NCBI GenBank assembly: GCA_008508345.1 | Contig: QNGE01001009.1 | Location: forward strand, 1-64,000 | From: Paragonimus westermani | Lineage: Eukaryota; Platyhelminthes; Trematoda; Plagiorchiida; Troglotrematidae | Reading direction: 5' to 3' | Length of the DNA stretch: 64,000 nt | Shown here: positions 31,470-45,322 of the stretch, one piece after another | Position numbering within the stretch: the stretch's first letter is position 1 | Layout: every line of letters starts with the position of its first letter | Notes under the pieces: generated by a model | Database searches by the model: none | What the model was told of the DNA's origin: nothing | Seen by the model: only the letters and a program-made list of their open reading frames with translations | Made by a program: the position numbers and the translations under genes

Positions 31470-34400
31470 TCACATACTGCCAAGCACTCAAAAAAGTTGT
31501 TGAATTGGCCTTGGAAAATTGCCACAACATTTAGATCAACCAATGAGACAATGGAGTCAAGTCAAAGTAATTATATGGAAGACCAACTAACTTAACAGAA
31601 GAACAATGGGACCATCTGATTGGAGAAACTAACATATAACAAGAAGTAAAGTAAAATCTGAAAATATGAAGCCAGAATTGAATTACCGGACGAAATTTGA
31701 GACGTCGAACCTTAGAAGAGTTCATGTTGATGTGACCTAAATAGCTTATATTAAGAGGAAGTGTGAGGTTGAATGATTTAGCTGTGGACTAACTTGGTAC
31801 GAACCAAAAATCCAAGTGCACAGAAATTGCATTCTAACAAGGACAAAACTTATTCTCTAGTCTCAAAGCGTATTATCCATTTTGTCAGTTGGATTGACAT
31901 AACTCAAAACACTTTGGCTAGAACACTAGTAAGGAGATGTTCCTTTGGACATGTGAAAGAGAGTTTTGTGTGGAGAGTATGTCAGCATGGAGAACAGCAC
32001 GACTGTTGAATGATGACGGTGATTTGCAACAGCGTAAAGATTTAAACTGCAATTAATAATCGGAACAATTATTGGAGTGTGGACACTGCTGTGTAGCACC
32101 AGAAATTATGGAATGCATAAACACAGTCGATACGTACTTTAGAGATATGGGCATGACTAGACAATGCGGAAAACGGATGGCCAAAATATGTATCATCAAA
32201 CAATATTTGTCAATTTGATGAGTGAACCATTTGGAAACATTCTGAATTTATTCCATTGAGTGGATACTTGTTTTGCAACTCACCCTTTGAAACAAGTAAG
32301 GAAGCAAGAGATAGTGGCGAAAGAGGATAAGACGGGAAACGCCAAATACACGAACAGGTTCTCAAGGTCGGGGCACCCCATTTCGGAATTAACAGTAAAC
32401 TTCCAGAAGTACTGTGGTGAGAAACAAGGAATTTCTTGGTTAGCTTGAATTAAGTAACACGATTTTGCTGAAGGAAATTGTAGTCATTTAACCACAACAA
32501 AAATAAAATTAATCCGAGCAGTGTTCACAAACATCAGGGTGCTTATGCAAATTGTAGTCAATTAGCAGGATTTTCATAATGCGAGAGTACACAAAGAAAA
32601 CAGTGCTGAATAGGTATTAGCGGAAGTGTTTTCTAAAAATTATTAGTTCATTTACCATGATGCATTAGGTTCCATTTCGTTTTAAGGACTAATGAAAGTT
32701 AACGTTTTTGTTGGACACAGTAAAACGAGTAATACATCGGAACAAAAAAGAGGTTGAGCAAACACATGATGTGTGAAACACTGCGATTAACAATTGAAAC
32801 ATTCCGCAAACTTTTTCACTCATCGTTCAAAATAAAACAACTATTAGTACAGATTACGATAGGCAAAAGCTGTGTGATATTGTTTTTCCAATAATGTAAT
32901 TGCCATAGTATGATGTTTTTCGTATTTCTTCCTAATTAAAGGCTGGTTTGTAACCAGAAGTAGAGGATTGACAAGTTTATTTCTGATGGACTTATTGTGG
33001 AATTCCTGTTCGCAACTTGATCCACATATCACATTTCTGTTACAAGTTGACCATGGTAAAGCTAGACCAACCTATGATCACCAGTAATGTGCTTCTGTCA
33101 CTAGCATGGTAACAATTGAACCCTGTCAACCCCGTTTCTACATTTGTGAGTGACGAGTGAACTTAGACTTACTGACGCTTTTGGATTACAGTGACATGAT
33201 GCCCACTCATCACGGCCATGTCATGTCAGATACATTTGATCGTCACAGCCCTAATGGTTGTTCCTGAGTTCTACCTAATATTGATTGTTGTATTCCTAGT
33301 TTCGGTTCGAGCACTTGTGTCAACAATTTTGCCACACTTAAGACCAGCTGGACGGGGCAACGCTGTAACATAAAAACAGGGCGAGTGCACACTTACACCG
33401 TTCACATGAAGGAAGGAAGATGAATGAACGTCCAAGTGTATCACTATGGAAAGCTTTGTGCCAAATGTGTGTGTCTGTGTGTTCACGCCTGTGTACCACA
33501 GACGATGGAATTAGAAAACAAAACAGGAGAATGATTGATGTAATCGTTCTGATGATTATAAGCGAACATTATTTTTAGGCCATTCTTACAAATGAACGTT
33601 AACACGTTCACCGGATTTTGTTTCGCAGACACTTCAGACATGTTCCTAAAAACTTTACGTGACATTTGTAGGTGGCGTAGGACCGTCAACTCCATTAACC
33701 GCCTAAGTGTTTCATGGGAAGGTCGTGCTTTGGTTTGGCATTGACCATAACACGCGTGTATTAAGTGTTAGGTTAATTCGGGTCATCCAGCCTTGATCAG
33801 GCCAGATTGGTTCTTACAGATATATTTGTAACGTGCGAATATCCACGTGGCCGATGTCTCACGTCATAGCTATGAACAGACGAGAAGGAAAGTTTTGATG
33901 GGCTTTCACTGTACGTTAAGCCAAAGAAATTAAAATCAATGGAACTTGAGTCAGAAATTCTGCTAAGGGCGCGTTCCTAAGCCCGAACTAAGAATGGACA
34001 TTATAATTGTGGTTCTGGAAGGCCCCCCTCATAGTAAAAAGAGCTATGTGACATCCAAACCAAACGTTTCTCGAACGATCTTAGTTCCTGTAACATTGAG
34101 GGTGGCAAACTCTGGAAATCCACTTTATCAGTGGCAGTTTCTCAACAGCTACTAGACTTGTTCGGAGAGTGGGACGAACGATTGTACATCATAACTGTCT
34201 TGTTAGTTGGACGCTGCAATGAACAATTAGGTCGGTAGTCAAAATATATGTCGCTTGCCGTCCCGAAGAAGGGATATGCTGAGTGAAAAATGGGATCAGA
34301 ACGTTACGGTCGATTGGACACAAATAGATATTTGCCGTAGAACTCCATACTTTGAAGCAAATGGGGCAGCAACCTTATACGAACCGCTTCTGAACTCAAA

Positions 34401-35856
34401 CCTGTTAGGCTATAGTGGAGTGGCAGAATTAGGAAGTCCATTTGGACGAAACTGTTCACCTTAAAACGAAAGTCTACATACAACGGTCGCAAACCATGAT
34501 CAAATGGATCGGTTGATGTAAAAGTACCGAAAAACAGCAATCAGCCGACTTTTAAAGACCTGGTGGGCCTTGTGGCAGATAAGTCTTCACTCGCCAAAAA
34601 TGAGTTCATAAACCTGACATACATGACAAAACGCTATCAAACAAAGTCGCGTAACAACCCAATGTAGTGAGACCCGAAAGCAACTTTTTGAATCTAACAT
34701 TTCTACTTGTTTTGATTTTAGTGTGAAATCAGCAAAGTTTAAAGACTGAAGGAAGCTTCATTGCATGGTTTGCGGTTCACGATGGTTTCTTGATTGCTGT
34801 TTGAATTTTCTCGGGATGACGATGAACGGACTGCCGGTTGTCGTCAGGATTAAAAAAGAAAGTGAATCAGTCTGAAAATGATTTCGGGTTACATACAGAA
34901 AGGTAAACCTGATGTTAGGCGTCCCCATGTGTTATTGCTTAGTAATGCCACAGAAAAACACGGTTCAATTATACCTTTGTCTGTAGGTGCTTCAACTGTT
35001 ACGATCAGCAGAACTCAGCTCATACCCGGACGATTACGACCGTCCGGTTAGACGGTGGTTACTAAAAAGCGGACCTAATATAGAGGTACAACTCCTTTCT
35101 GCCAAACAGTGAGACGGTTGTAAATCCGGACATCGGATTCCACAAAAGAGGTTGATATATTTGCCTCTATTTCTTATAAAATATAGCTAGATGATGAAAA
35201 ACTATATCCAAAAAGGTTATATCGAAACGACACAGATCCAAAAGTCTCTTCTAAGCGGTAACTGCCCCACCATCTATTGTTAACTAAAGTTAAACTTGAT
35301 AACCTAAGAATAGATTCTGATTGCAATTCGACAGTCATTCGATGAACTGCAAACCACCTTCGGGTCCGAATCTGATCAGTGGCATTTTTAAAGAGTTCTG
35401 GCACACCTCATACGGTCCCTTTGCTTTGTTTGTGGATACTGAAGCTATATCCCTTTAGGTTCACGCTTTAAAAAAGGGTCATGATGTTTTGAGCTATCTT
35501 TGTTAGCCATATGGAAATACCGTAGGACCGCAAAAGGAGTGTTCGGCCTCCTTACATCCGTTTGGAGTTGTGGCGTATTACACCTACAAGATCGAGAAAA
35601 ATTAACAGGCTGTCAATGAAACCGGCCGTTATTCATAAGACTACAGAGTTTGTAGTTGATGGCTGTCTCCCTTTCTTATGCGGCAAGCTAGACGCGATCC
35701 GGATGCTGGAGGATCTTAGAGACCTGTTGCCATTCGAGAGATTCTATCTCACCAGACAAACAAATAACGACTTTGAAACTACTGCCCTTTTTTCCGTATT
35801 CTCCGACATCATGGAGGCTGATTTGGAACACTTAGTGTAATACTGAATTCTCTCTT
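31470..35856. other. A-rich stretch without a supported gene
   Basis: 31.5-32.8 kb is strongly A-rich on the plus strand, with broken frames (for example WIDITQNTLARTLVRR near 31890) that might be a decayed transposase or host sequence; I could not assign it. The remainder shows only short random frames. Confidence 0.35.
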
Positions 35857-35950
35857 TTATGGATAAACAGATTGAGAATAACACAACGTTAGGAGTAAGT
35901 TGTGATACTCTACGTTTCAACCATCTCGGGTGGCTTTCCTCAAGAGTCTC
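35857..35950 (-). repeat. Dispersed repeat, copy A (minus strand)
   Basis: On the minus strand it reads GAGGAAAGCCACCCGAGATG, then GTTGAAACGTAGAGTATCAC, and runs on to CAATCTGTTTATCCATAA. It aligns over about 90 bases with 45323-45410 on the plus strand with around ten differences. Both copies keep the frame HPRWLKRRV, but this could reflect common descent rather than coding. Confidence 0.8.
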
Positions 35951-36882
35951 TCTTATGTAGTCAAGTACCAACATTCCCCTTTCATAGGCTCTGTACACCT
36001 AGCTACTATTCACCCTATCCGTTCACATTATCCGCATTTTGACCCATAAAACGTCACCTTAGGAACTGCACAGCGAGAAATTGGGTTGAGATGATTCACT
36101 GTAAGCTGCCTATCTAGAGCGGTGACAGAATTCGGCTGCCTGGTATGCAAAGCTATACCAAGCCACAGTTCTAAGGCGTATTTAACAATATCTAGTTCTG
36201 CGTTGTTCAACCACGATGTGCAGCAATCGCTTTTAAGAAATCCTCTTGTTTCCCACTGCACAAACTATTGAAACCAACATCGATTTACTTAGTGGAACTT
36301 GCAATTACCACGGTCACTGGTACGACATTGCATCTCGAAAGTCTTTGCCCTTCATATATCGAAATCCCGTCATAATGCCTTGAAAGCGTTTCGCGCTTAT
36401 TCTTACCCCTCAGTCGGTGTATCATCTGAACTGTCGTGTAAATGTCAGTCACTTTACTGCACTTCTGCCTTAACGTTGGTGAATCTTGTAATACAAACCT
36501 TCTGTACAAGAACTAACTTACCAGGGTTTTGGCTGCAAACGAAGGTTTTATAAAACAGTATCAGTAAGCAATGGCTTCTGTCGGTACAGACAGGCTGGCA
36601 GGGGACTTATCCTTCCAAAATATCATTCACCACCTAGTCGAAGAGCAATGGTATACTAAATATCCATGTCAAACGCCATCTGAAGCGGAAAACGACTGAG
36701 ATAGCTTCCAGTGAATGAGCACCCTATAATCAATGTGGGCATAAAATGATTTCGACAAAATTATGTAATTCACTGGGACTTCCCTCTGTTGGAAACAGTT
36801 AAGAAAGGGTAAAGGGTAACTGAATCGAAAGCACCAGTTAGGTCGAAAAGCACCAAGACCCTTGACTGAGTGAGAGTGACGA

Positions 36883-37326
36883 TTATGTAGGATCTGTCGC
36901 TTTATATATACACATATATGTATATAATGTATATACTCCATAAACCGGCGCACAGGTCGAGGACTTGTAAGTACTTCTCATATTTGGTTTTTTCCGTGTT
37001 TTGCTGGACACAACATTTTGTAACATGCTCACCTTGGATGTGATAGAGACAAAGTGTAAGCTTCTGGTTAGAACATGTTCCGCAGATCTTTTTGAAGGTG
37101 GAACTGACCATGCAGAAGACCTAATGGCGAGGTGTTTTTCACTATTCCACATTGAACGAAGACGTGTTGTCAGTTCGGAAAACGATCCCTCATTACCATT
37201 TTTGAAAACAGCTGATGGATGGAGATCAAGGTCCTGGACTTCAATACTTTTTAATAACTTAAACCCCAAAGCAATTTCGGCTTCTGATAAGGGCTCATCT
37301 GAATTGCTATAAGCAACCACCTTCAT
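36883..37326 (-). CDS. Hypothetical 147-residue frame, minus strand
   Basis: Among the longest ATG frames in the window outside NOP56. The first 65 residues look protein-like and polar (SNSDEPLSEAEIALGFKLLK, then IEVQDLDLHPSAVF), the end is low-complexity because it runs through the TA-rich repeat. The opposite strand is also open for 104 codons, so lack of stops may be compositional. No family recognised; no convincing splice sites; could be an exon, a repeat fragment or chance. Confidence 0.18.
   Translation of the reverse strand: MKVVAYSNSDEPLSEAEIALGFKLLKSIEVQDLDLHPSAVFKNGNEGSFSELTTRLRSMWNSEKHLAIRSSAWSVPPSKRSAEHVLTRSLHFVSITSKVSMLQNVVSSKTRKKPNMRSTYKSSTCAPVYGVYTLYTYMCIYKATDPT
36902..36936 (+). 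repeat. TA/CA-rich simple repeat
   Basis: Imperfect TATATA and CATATATG alternation over about 35 bases. Confidence 0.7.
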
Positions 37327-40300
37327 TCACAACTGACTGAGTTGTGTCGGACCAGGTGAATTGTTTTTCAACTTGCTCAGCCTACTTGTAAAATATCTTC
37401 TGAAATAAGACACCCAAATTCTGCTTGTATATCCCAGGCAAGCAAAACGACGTCCGAGTGTTTGGTTTATCTCAGGAGATCAGAGGGAGCGTCACAATAT
37501 TCTTTCCAAAGAACATATGAACTATTGGTTTCGAGGAATATGCTGACATGACGAATGTACGTCTTGCTGGTTTGAACTGTGAGACTGGTAGAAGTACTAA
37601 GTCGCACGACACACAAACGAATATTCGTTAGGATCCGACTGGGAAAGCTATTTTGTTTTAAAGCTCATTGCTGGCTTGATGAAATGGAAATTAGAGGCAG
37701 AGAAAAGGAAATTCGAAAAAGTGGACTGTTCTCCCAGGCGAACCATGAGTTCTGCTACTTTATGGTGGTTTATACCACTGAAGGAGGCTGACCCCGGCCA
37801 GATCCTCCGGCTCGGTAGCCTGGTGTGCGAAGCAACAGGATGCAAGGTTTTTCTGAGCGATGCTACCTAGAAACAGTCGTTCAAGCGTCTGGATCGTTGA
37901 GCGGTCTGGATCTGGCGAAGCCCGCGGGTGCAGCAAATAACGCTGTGTTCTTCTGTGTACATTTTTATAAACACATCGCCGTATAACTACAGTAGTTCAC
38001 CTGCTTGTGTGTAGGACTTGTAACGTGCCCGGTAGTATTTTCGCATCGATTTATTCATTGCAATGTCGTTAACGCCTACTGACCACATAGCCTCAGGAGT
38101 GTTTGTTCTCAGTAAACTGTTCTGTCTCATCACTTCATTCCTTCACGGTCATTTTGAAAGGCAGGAAATCTGAGACTGTCGGACATTAAGGACTCCCTAT
38201 ATTGTGCGGCCCAATGGCTTATAACATCTCATCCGGTCGAAGCTGTTCATTTGTCTGCAACAGCAGTTGAATAAAGTTCTTTGAGCAGGCGTCGCACCAA
38301 TATATCCTAGTGTTAGCTGGTTAGCTCGCAACAGTGGGTCTTTTCTGCCTTTCTACACCCTCAACAGGTTGAAATACAAAGACCTGTTTCGAGAACACTC
38401 ACCTTCAGTGGTATATGTCGGAAACAGTACAGCGCACTGATCTGTCTTTGCAACCCAGAACAGGAAATTGAATCATCCTCTGATCGGAATTCCACCATTT
38501 CATGAGAAGTTAGTACCGATCGCACTCATTACTTTTGTCCGGCATTGTAGAGTCATCGAGTTATGGTATCCAGTTAGCTTCATGGGTGACAGACACGGCG
38601 GGCTTATGTGGGAATCACCCCCATCAGCAAAATATATTTAGTTGATTGAGGTTGAGGGAGGAGTCCGAAAGTGTATATAAATACGATATTCACCTTGGCT
38701 TTGTTTCCCTCGCGTCATTTACTCCTCAACTCCAGGAAGTAACTGGAGATGTCCATTCACTGTCTCAAGGTCACCGACTCACCGACCTTATTCAAGTTCT
38801 CTTATCGTTTACGCAAATGGGCCCAACTATCTGCCATATTGGTGTGAGATAGTGCAGCCTCATACTTTCTCCGGAGTTGTAGTGAGCTGAACACTTGCCC
38901 TCTGAAGTTGGTAGAGTTAGATGCCTGACATTTCTACTGGAGCGATCCATAGCCCAATCAAGTACACGCTAGTTGGCTGAATGACCTACATACGTTTACA
39001 CATTGCTACACTAGTTGTATTGTTTGGTCTAAATTGAGCGTCATTCACATTTAGACGCAGCCTTTGCATTCAACTAAACTTCCTAGTCAGATCTTTTTCT
39101 AAAAAGAATGGGGTCGCTTTTGTTGGAGTAAACCTTAAAAGGATTGAGCTTATTAGCTAATAGTGGGGATAGTCAGTCTATACCTTTATGTAATAACAGT
39201 TCATCAAAACGTCGACATATACGTGGAAAGTCTACCCCTAAATTAATCCCCTGTGACTTGTATTCATTGCAATAAGGCGCAGACCATAAAATGTAGCGAA
39301 ATAATCCATAATAATTGTGTCGGCTTCGATTTATTCTTGCGCCATCAAGTACTCATCCTTAGTCACCCTTTTACCTATCACTCTTTTTAAGTAAATCTGC
39401 AATACCTTACAAAGTATGTTATTATCCACTGGATGTTTTTAAACAATTTTGCGTAGATTCTCTCACTGGATTAACGACAACAGTATTGTTTTTCCGGTTG
39501 TTTTTGACGAACTGGGGATAATGTTTAGCCCTCATCTTATGAATGAATTGCTCCGAGTAATTTGACCTGAATATGTATCCTCGTGGCTCGACAGTATCAT
39601 ACAGAATCTCAACGAGCGTTAATTCGTTGTGGTGGAAAGGTGGTCCGAACTTGCGTCAGACTTGCTAGTAGTTAGATAACGTTTTGGTGTTGCCACGTAG
39701 AATTATTCTGCATCAATGTGGATCTAGTCCACTAAAGGACTGGTGTGTGATGCAAATGCGTGGACCGTATGATACGGACTCGTTGCACATATACGTCCCA
39801 GTTCTTTGTACCTAAACCGAAGTAACACAAATACATTCCTGTTAGCACTCGCTTATCCTCTTACCATTTGCTTCGTGGTGTTCCAAGTGAGCTGAAGGCT
39901 TCCACGGTTGGCAACCGTTCGTTCTGAAAAACTGCTTCACACTGGCTGTTACAACGGATCTGGTTGTAGGTGGCTTTCTTAAAAAAGCTTTCATGGTATA
40001 CGTTTATGCAAGTGGTCTGACTGTTGTATGAACATTCACATCTCAACTGAAACTAAAAGGACATCCTTGTGGTAAATAATCCAATTATGTGATGAGGGTG
40101 ACAGTTCAACCTAGGAGCAAAAGAGGTGCAGCAGTTAAGTAAAGCAGTGTGACCTAATACAATGTTCTGAAGGCAGCCACGTGTGATGTTACACATTTTC
40201 AAGCTATTTTAACTAATCTGCATTTGTAACACAAGAGAATGGCCTCCACATGACATTTCGAATTGCGGTGTTAACATTCTGTCTCAGTTTTTGTGTGGAT

Positions 40301-40903
40301 AGATGGCATTGATAGTTATCTCGTAGTCGAAAAATTGGGGTGTCCTTGGGTGATAATCCGAATATCCTTGAAAAGAAACCCTACATGTAACCGGGTACAT
40401 ATATATCAGATTTAGGGCTGATTCTGTCTATCTTGTCTACAACGTGTTTCAAGGTCCTTAGATGCAGATCATCAAATGGAACTTTGGCAGTGACAACTGA
40501 CTCGCGACGTAATGTTTTAACACAACGTTGTTAGAAACTCACACCAAACAAATTGTTGTTTTTCAAAGAAGCACAAATGAATTTCCAGTAGTTCCTAATA
40601 TGTAAACACTTATTGCGGTGAAATGTACACTAATCTGTGAATACCATGTTCTCATTAGTAAAATCCATCTGGTCTGCTTTAAAGCTATGTACACTCAGGG
40701 AACAGCTCAGTTTATTTGAACGATGCTAATTCAGAGAAATCCCGTAGCAGTTATGTAAACGGTCATTACGTAGAGGTTTCTAGAACCGTCAAAGTTGAAC
40801 ACAGCTGATTTTGCTGTCAGCGACTTATGTTAAATACGCTTTTGTTTCCCTGCGGTTTTGTCGATGATCCACTTTCAAGTCACCTGTTAGCAGTAGAGCT
40901 CAG
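37327..40903. other. No supported gene
   Basis: Short random frames only. A minus-strand donor AAG|GTGAGT (plus position about 38398) follows a short open stretch, but no exon chain could be built. Confidence 0.35.
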
Positions 40904-41340
40904 GTGGACAGTACACTTCAGTTGTTCATCAGCACTTACAGGCAAGCACCAATTTGCGCGTGTTTCTATGATCCACATCGACATATTCGTACCTGGAGAA
41001 CAATGGCGTATACAGAGTCTACATCACCCGGTCTGGGTTCATCGTCTGGGTTGGCTCCAGTATTTACTCAAACTAATGTTTGGTATAAATATAGCACTGT
41101 TAAAAAATGGTTTGATATGCTCGCCGTAAAGCCCACTCGCCCTTAACTGAAGAAGCTTCGTGCTGCTGACTTATATACCCCGAGCCGACTATGTAAACGT
41201 GTGCAAGCACGATCTGAACAACCGAATCGGCCTACAGACTCTCTGGCAAGTGAGTTATTTGCTCTGCAAGCAACACCCACTAGGCGTCAGACACCGTTCA
41301 ATCTGGAGCATATTACCAGTGTCTTTCATAGCTTCACAAA
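40904..41340 (+). pseudogene. Interrupted open frame of about 145 codons
   Basis: One frame is open from an ATG at 40904 except for a single TAA near 41144: the first part reads QAPICACFYDPHRHIRTW and TESTSPGLGSSSGLAPVFT, the second LRAADLYTPSRLCKRVQA to EHITSVFHSFTK. An acceptor-like CACTTACAG precedes QAPIC and a GTAAAG follows DMLA. Splicing from there to the next AG would give an intron of 27-30 bases, shorter than those of NOP56, so a decayed gene or retroelement piece is more likely. Not recognised. Confidence 0.2.
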
Positions 41341-43009
41341 ATGAATGCAAGAACAGACTGACATATTCGGGATACAACGTGGTCATCGGGAACCTTCTGA
41401 GAAATTGCAACCGCATTCCTTTCTCCAAGTTTGCCACTAACGTGTGTCTTGCTGCATACTGAAGTGCACCTACAGTATGTTTGACAAAATACGTCTGAGA
41501 CTTCATTTATATATCTGTTCATTTCTTTCAAATTTTGCGTTCTTTTCACTGCTGACATCTCGCACAAATCTCAGTGGAACCATTTTATTTTCACTGGCGA
41601 AATTCAAACAGACATGCGTACATGGATTTTTCTTTCCAGTGGCCTCTATGGTTCTGCTGAATACTCTAAATCTAAGATTGTCTGATCGAATCGACTGTTT
41701 GCCATTAATCCTGATGTTGATAGTCCTCTTCTTGATTGCCGTCGAACAATCATGGATTTTTTGTTATAGGCTTAACAGCTATCGCACTCGTTCACAGTTC
41801 GTTAACGTTTTTAAATACTTCGGGTGTGCTTCTTCGGGTAGAAGCAGTTCTATGAATGGTGTTCATCAGCGTTAGGTGCTGAAACCTGAGGTGTAATTTT
41901 GCTATTCGTGTTCACCAGAAATTAAGTTATATCACGTTAGACTTGATCCAAGTGCCACAATCAAAAGCACGCCCACAATTTCAACTGAAAAACTCAGATT
42001 TCTTGATCTGTTTGAGAGATGATAAATTAATTTTCCCGTGAACTGCAGCTACGAATACTACTGTCAGCCTATTTCAGTCGAGTTAATATTACTGATTGAG
42101 CGTACCATACTGGACAGTGGTTCTGACCACTGACGAACATGCAGTCAAGTGAAAAACAAACGTTTCGATGAATTATGCATAAGATCAGTATACTCGCAGG
42201 CACCGTATACCAAAAGCTGACTAAAACTAACTATTCGTTACTGGTGATCAAGAAAGCATTCAGCCTTTTCCAGAAAACCTTTATTGTCTACGTGTAAGAG
42301 TTGAAGTGGTCGTCCACATCCAACATTTGCTCATTCCTTCTTTTTGTTACTGTTGCACGACCGAGTACATTGGGAGAAGGACGTGACCACTCAACAAGCG
42401 GGCACACAAAGAACACTCAAAACGGTCCCGTAATGCGGTCAGGAGTTTGGCAGAGATCATAGATCATAATAGATAACTCAGAATGGAGTCGAGCAGCCCA
42501 ATTTTAACACCTCTTGACGATCAAAGCCATCATGGTTGGACTGTAGTCTTGTCCGGTTGTCAGAAGTTCTATAAGCATTTTGTTCCTGCTGTCTTGTCAA
42601 GCATTCCGACATCGATTTTGATGGCCTAACGCTGGGAGAATGTCCGGACTACCTGACTGGAGGTTGACTCAAGCCAACTGCTTTCTAGCTAAATGATGGA
42701 AGTTGGCTTATTTTTTGTTCTTATCATTACATAGTGTGAAATCCCTGGAACCGTAGTGATTATATGATGAGGTTTCGGAAAGACTTAAGAATTTCACCTT
42801 GGGACTGAGTTATTCATCAACCCTAGGATATCATGCCATTCTTTTATTGTCGTCACTACTAATCCAGCTAAATCCGAGATTTTCTACAGTTGACTGTCTT
42901 CAAACTCACCCAATCTTTCAACCTACTCGGTTTCGACGCTCAGTGGTGGTGATAGTGAATGTTAGATGAGCCCTGAGGTGAAATTTCTGAGCTACCAACA
43001 TACTTACAT

Positions 43010-43080
43010 AGTTAAGATGGTAGAGCACTTGCCGCATTTTAGCGTGGTGTTTTCTTCGACGGTTCGAGTGCATCTGGAAT
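43010..43080 (+). repeat. tRNA-like SINE head
   Basis: GTTAAGATGGTAGAGCACTT is a good D-arm/A-box match and ACGGTTCGAGTGC (43060-43072) a near-consensus B box, at tRNA-like spacing. The acceptor stem cannot be closed and the T arm pairs poorly, so it is taken as a SINE or tRNA pseudogene. Confidence 0.55.
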
Positions 43081-44944
43081 GTAAACTTTCCACAACGGAA
43101 TCTCTTCTATCTTGAGTGATTTATTAAACGGCGTACCAGCAATGGTTATTTGGGTAAAGTGCCCCTCAGCCCGTTTCGTTTCATGCCGTCTAACAGCTGA
43201 GATCTTTGAAGTCCAAGGTGGGGTCATAAGCCGTTGGATGAAAGCATACATAGGGAGGGTCAGAAGTGTGTGACTTGCCCGAACCAGCTATACAGAATGG
43301 TTGCTTCTGGCTCCTGAGTGACTGTAACTTTGCGTACGTGACTTCTGTTCTCAGGGTTGACTACTTGAAGGGAATTTTTCTGCCGATGCTAACACAAGCC
43401 CATACACCTCTCAAGAACACGCCTTAGTGAATATTATAACGTGGACACTCTTCACGGCTGAGAAAAGATTGATGCATCAAACATGTCTAAGCCTACTGAA
43501 ACTCACGTTCTTTTTCGGTTGTTTAGCATGCAGAGTTTGACGAACCGGTTTTTCCGTCGGATTCATAAGAAGATGGCAGTGAAGAGAGCTGGAAATATTT
43601 ATACACACTTGACTGTTTTAGATGGGCGGGAAATGAAGATTAGTTCAAAGTAAAGTGATTTCAGTAAAATGAATTGAGTCAGTGAGTGAAAATGTGTGAG
43701 TAGCAAAAATCTACTAAACGATATGTGACTGGAGATCAAAAGAATCTTACATCAGGTAAGAAAATCCAGTGATAAATCATTCCTGGTGGTTTGAGATAAT
43801 ACACTGCTCACGCGCAGCTCACAATAGGAAGGCTGATTTCGATGGTCTGGTTATTAGGACTGCCTTTCAGGCTTAAGAAAACGTGGAAAAGGCGATCAAA
43901 TGGTTAAAGTCTATAGGTTGCTGTCGATACAAGTTTAAAATACCCTTTTACCATGAAGGTGAATTAACCGGATTATCAGGCTATCCAGCAGAAAACGGCG
44001 CTCGGAGTGCAACAAACAAAAACGAGCTCATATCCAATCATCAGTCGGTGGTAAACCAGATCTTCAAAAAAGTCAGATAGCGAAGGAGATGAGATTATGT
44101 CAGATAGTAGCAAGCAGGTATTTATTATTAAGCCTATAATAACAGTTATTAAAAGAATAAAAATTCCCTTGTGAGTGGTGGAGGATCTGGTTGATATAAG
44201 CTGAACCTAACACACAAGTGATCATAGTGATCGCATTCTCATGAAGATTGCACTCAGCCCTTCTAAAAAATACGGTACTCGAGTTCCCCTCCCGTGAAAG
44301 TCAGGGTATGCATTGACACAGGAACGGAATTCGAGTATAGTACTTTTTCTGACAAAGGATTGACTGGGAAGACAACAGCCGCGATCAAATGTGAATGATG
44401 TTTAACCAATGGATTATCGGTTTGCAGCCAACATGCCGGCTTCATTATAGTTGCCCACCACATGCAGCAAAGAGGGAAAACAAAAGCAAAGTAAGGGTGC
44501 ACGTTTTACAAATCAACCAAACATACTTCAGAAAATTTAATTTTCCATATCGCTCAAAACATGGTGCGAAAAACGAATTTCGGTATCCATTGAGTACATG
44601 TTAGTACGCAACAGACAATATCTTTCCCATGCCCAGTGTGTGTTCAGGCTGTTGAACGACTAATGGTGATTGCGATTAACATGCAAGAATTGAAATCGCA
44701 ACTGGAAATCAATTGGACCTAGTAATCAGAGACAGTCAACAAAAATAAGGATTAACATAGTATTGGAAAGCCGGAAGCTGGGAGATTACTGCATTTAATA
44801 TTCTCTTCAGTACCTAGCAACAATAATCAGGAATATACACGTCAAAAACATTAGACTACATTTGGGCCTAACACATTGGGCTTAACACTTTGTCCACTAC
44901 CCAGTTTGCTGTAATAACTATTCACTCAACTTCTATCGCAAATA

Positions 44945-44970
44945 TGCATACATATGTATGTATACGTGTA
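44945..44970 (+). repeat. Palindromic (TGTA)n-like simple repeat
   Basis: TGCATACATATGTATGTATA and following bases, self-complementary around CATATG. Confidence 0.65.
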
Positions 44971-45322
44971 TTCCTGGTTATTGTTGTCTGGCCCTAAAAA
45001 GGCAAAGCCAAGAATGTCAGCACTCCACAATATCCGTCTTCTAACATCTATGTTGGAATCTGTGAAGGGAACCAAACGCTTCAAACAATAAAGAAGAGCC
45101 AGTTAATTTGTTCACTCCTGATGAATGCAGAATTACCTAGTTCACATAAATAAGAACACGACGGAAGTAAAACATGCACAACGAATCTTCAGTACATCCA
45201 GTTTCATACTAATTGTGCAAATTATGTGATATAAGTTAAGATGGCTTCGTATCTCTCCAGCCAGGAGGCAAGCATATGAATGAGACCTTATTAAACCATG
45301 ATTGGATTTCGATTACAACACT

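Noticed and set aside
31794..32450. Broken frames that resembled a DNA transposase (WIDITQNTLARTL)
   Set aside because: I could not find a catalytic triad or inverted termini, and the similarity to Merlin-type transposases did not hold on inspection.
36513..36535. 11-base micro-exon on the minus strand between TTTGCAG and GTAAGT
   Set aside because: Trematodes do have micro-exons, but no neighbouring exons in compatible phase were found; short AG...GTAAGT pairs occur by chance.
41444..41875. 143-codon hydrophobic plus-strand frame
   Set aside because: Leucine/serine-rich composition follows from T-rich DNA; no topology, motif or splice signal supports a membrane protein.
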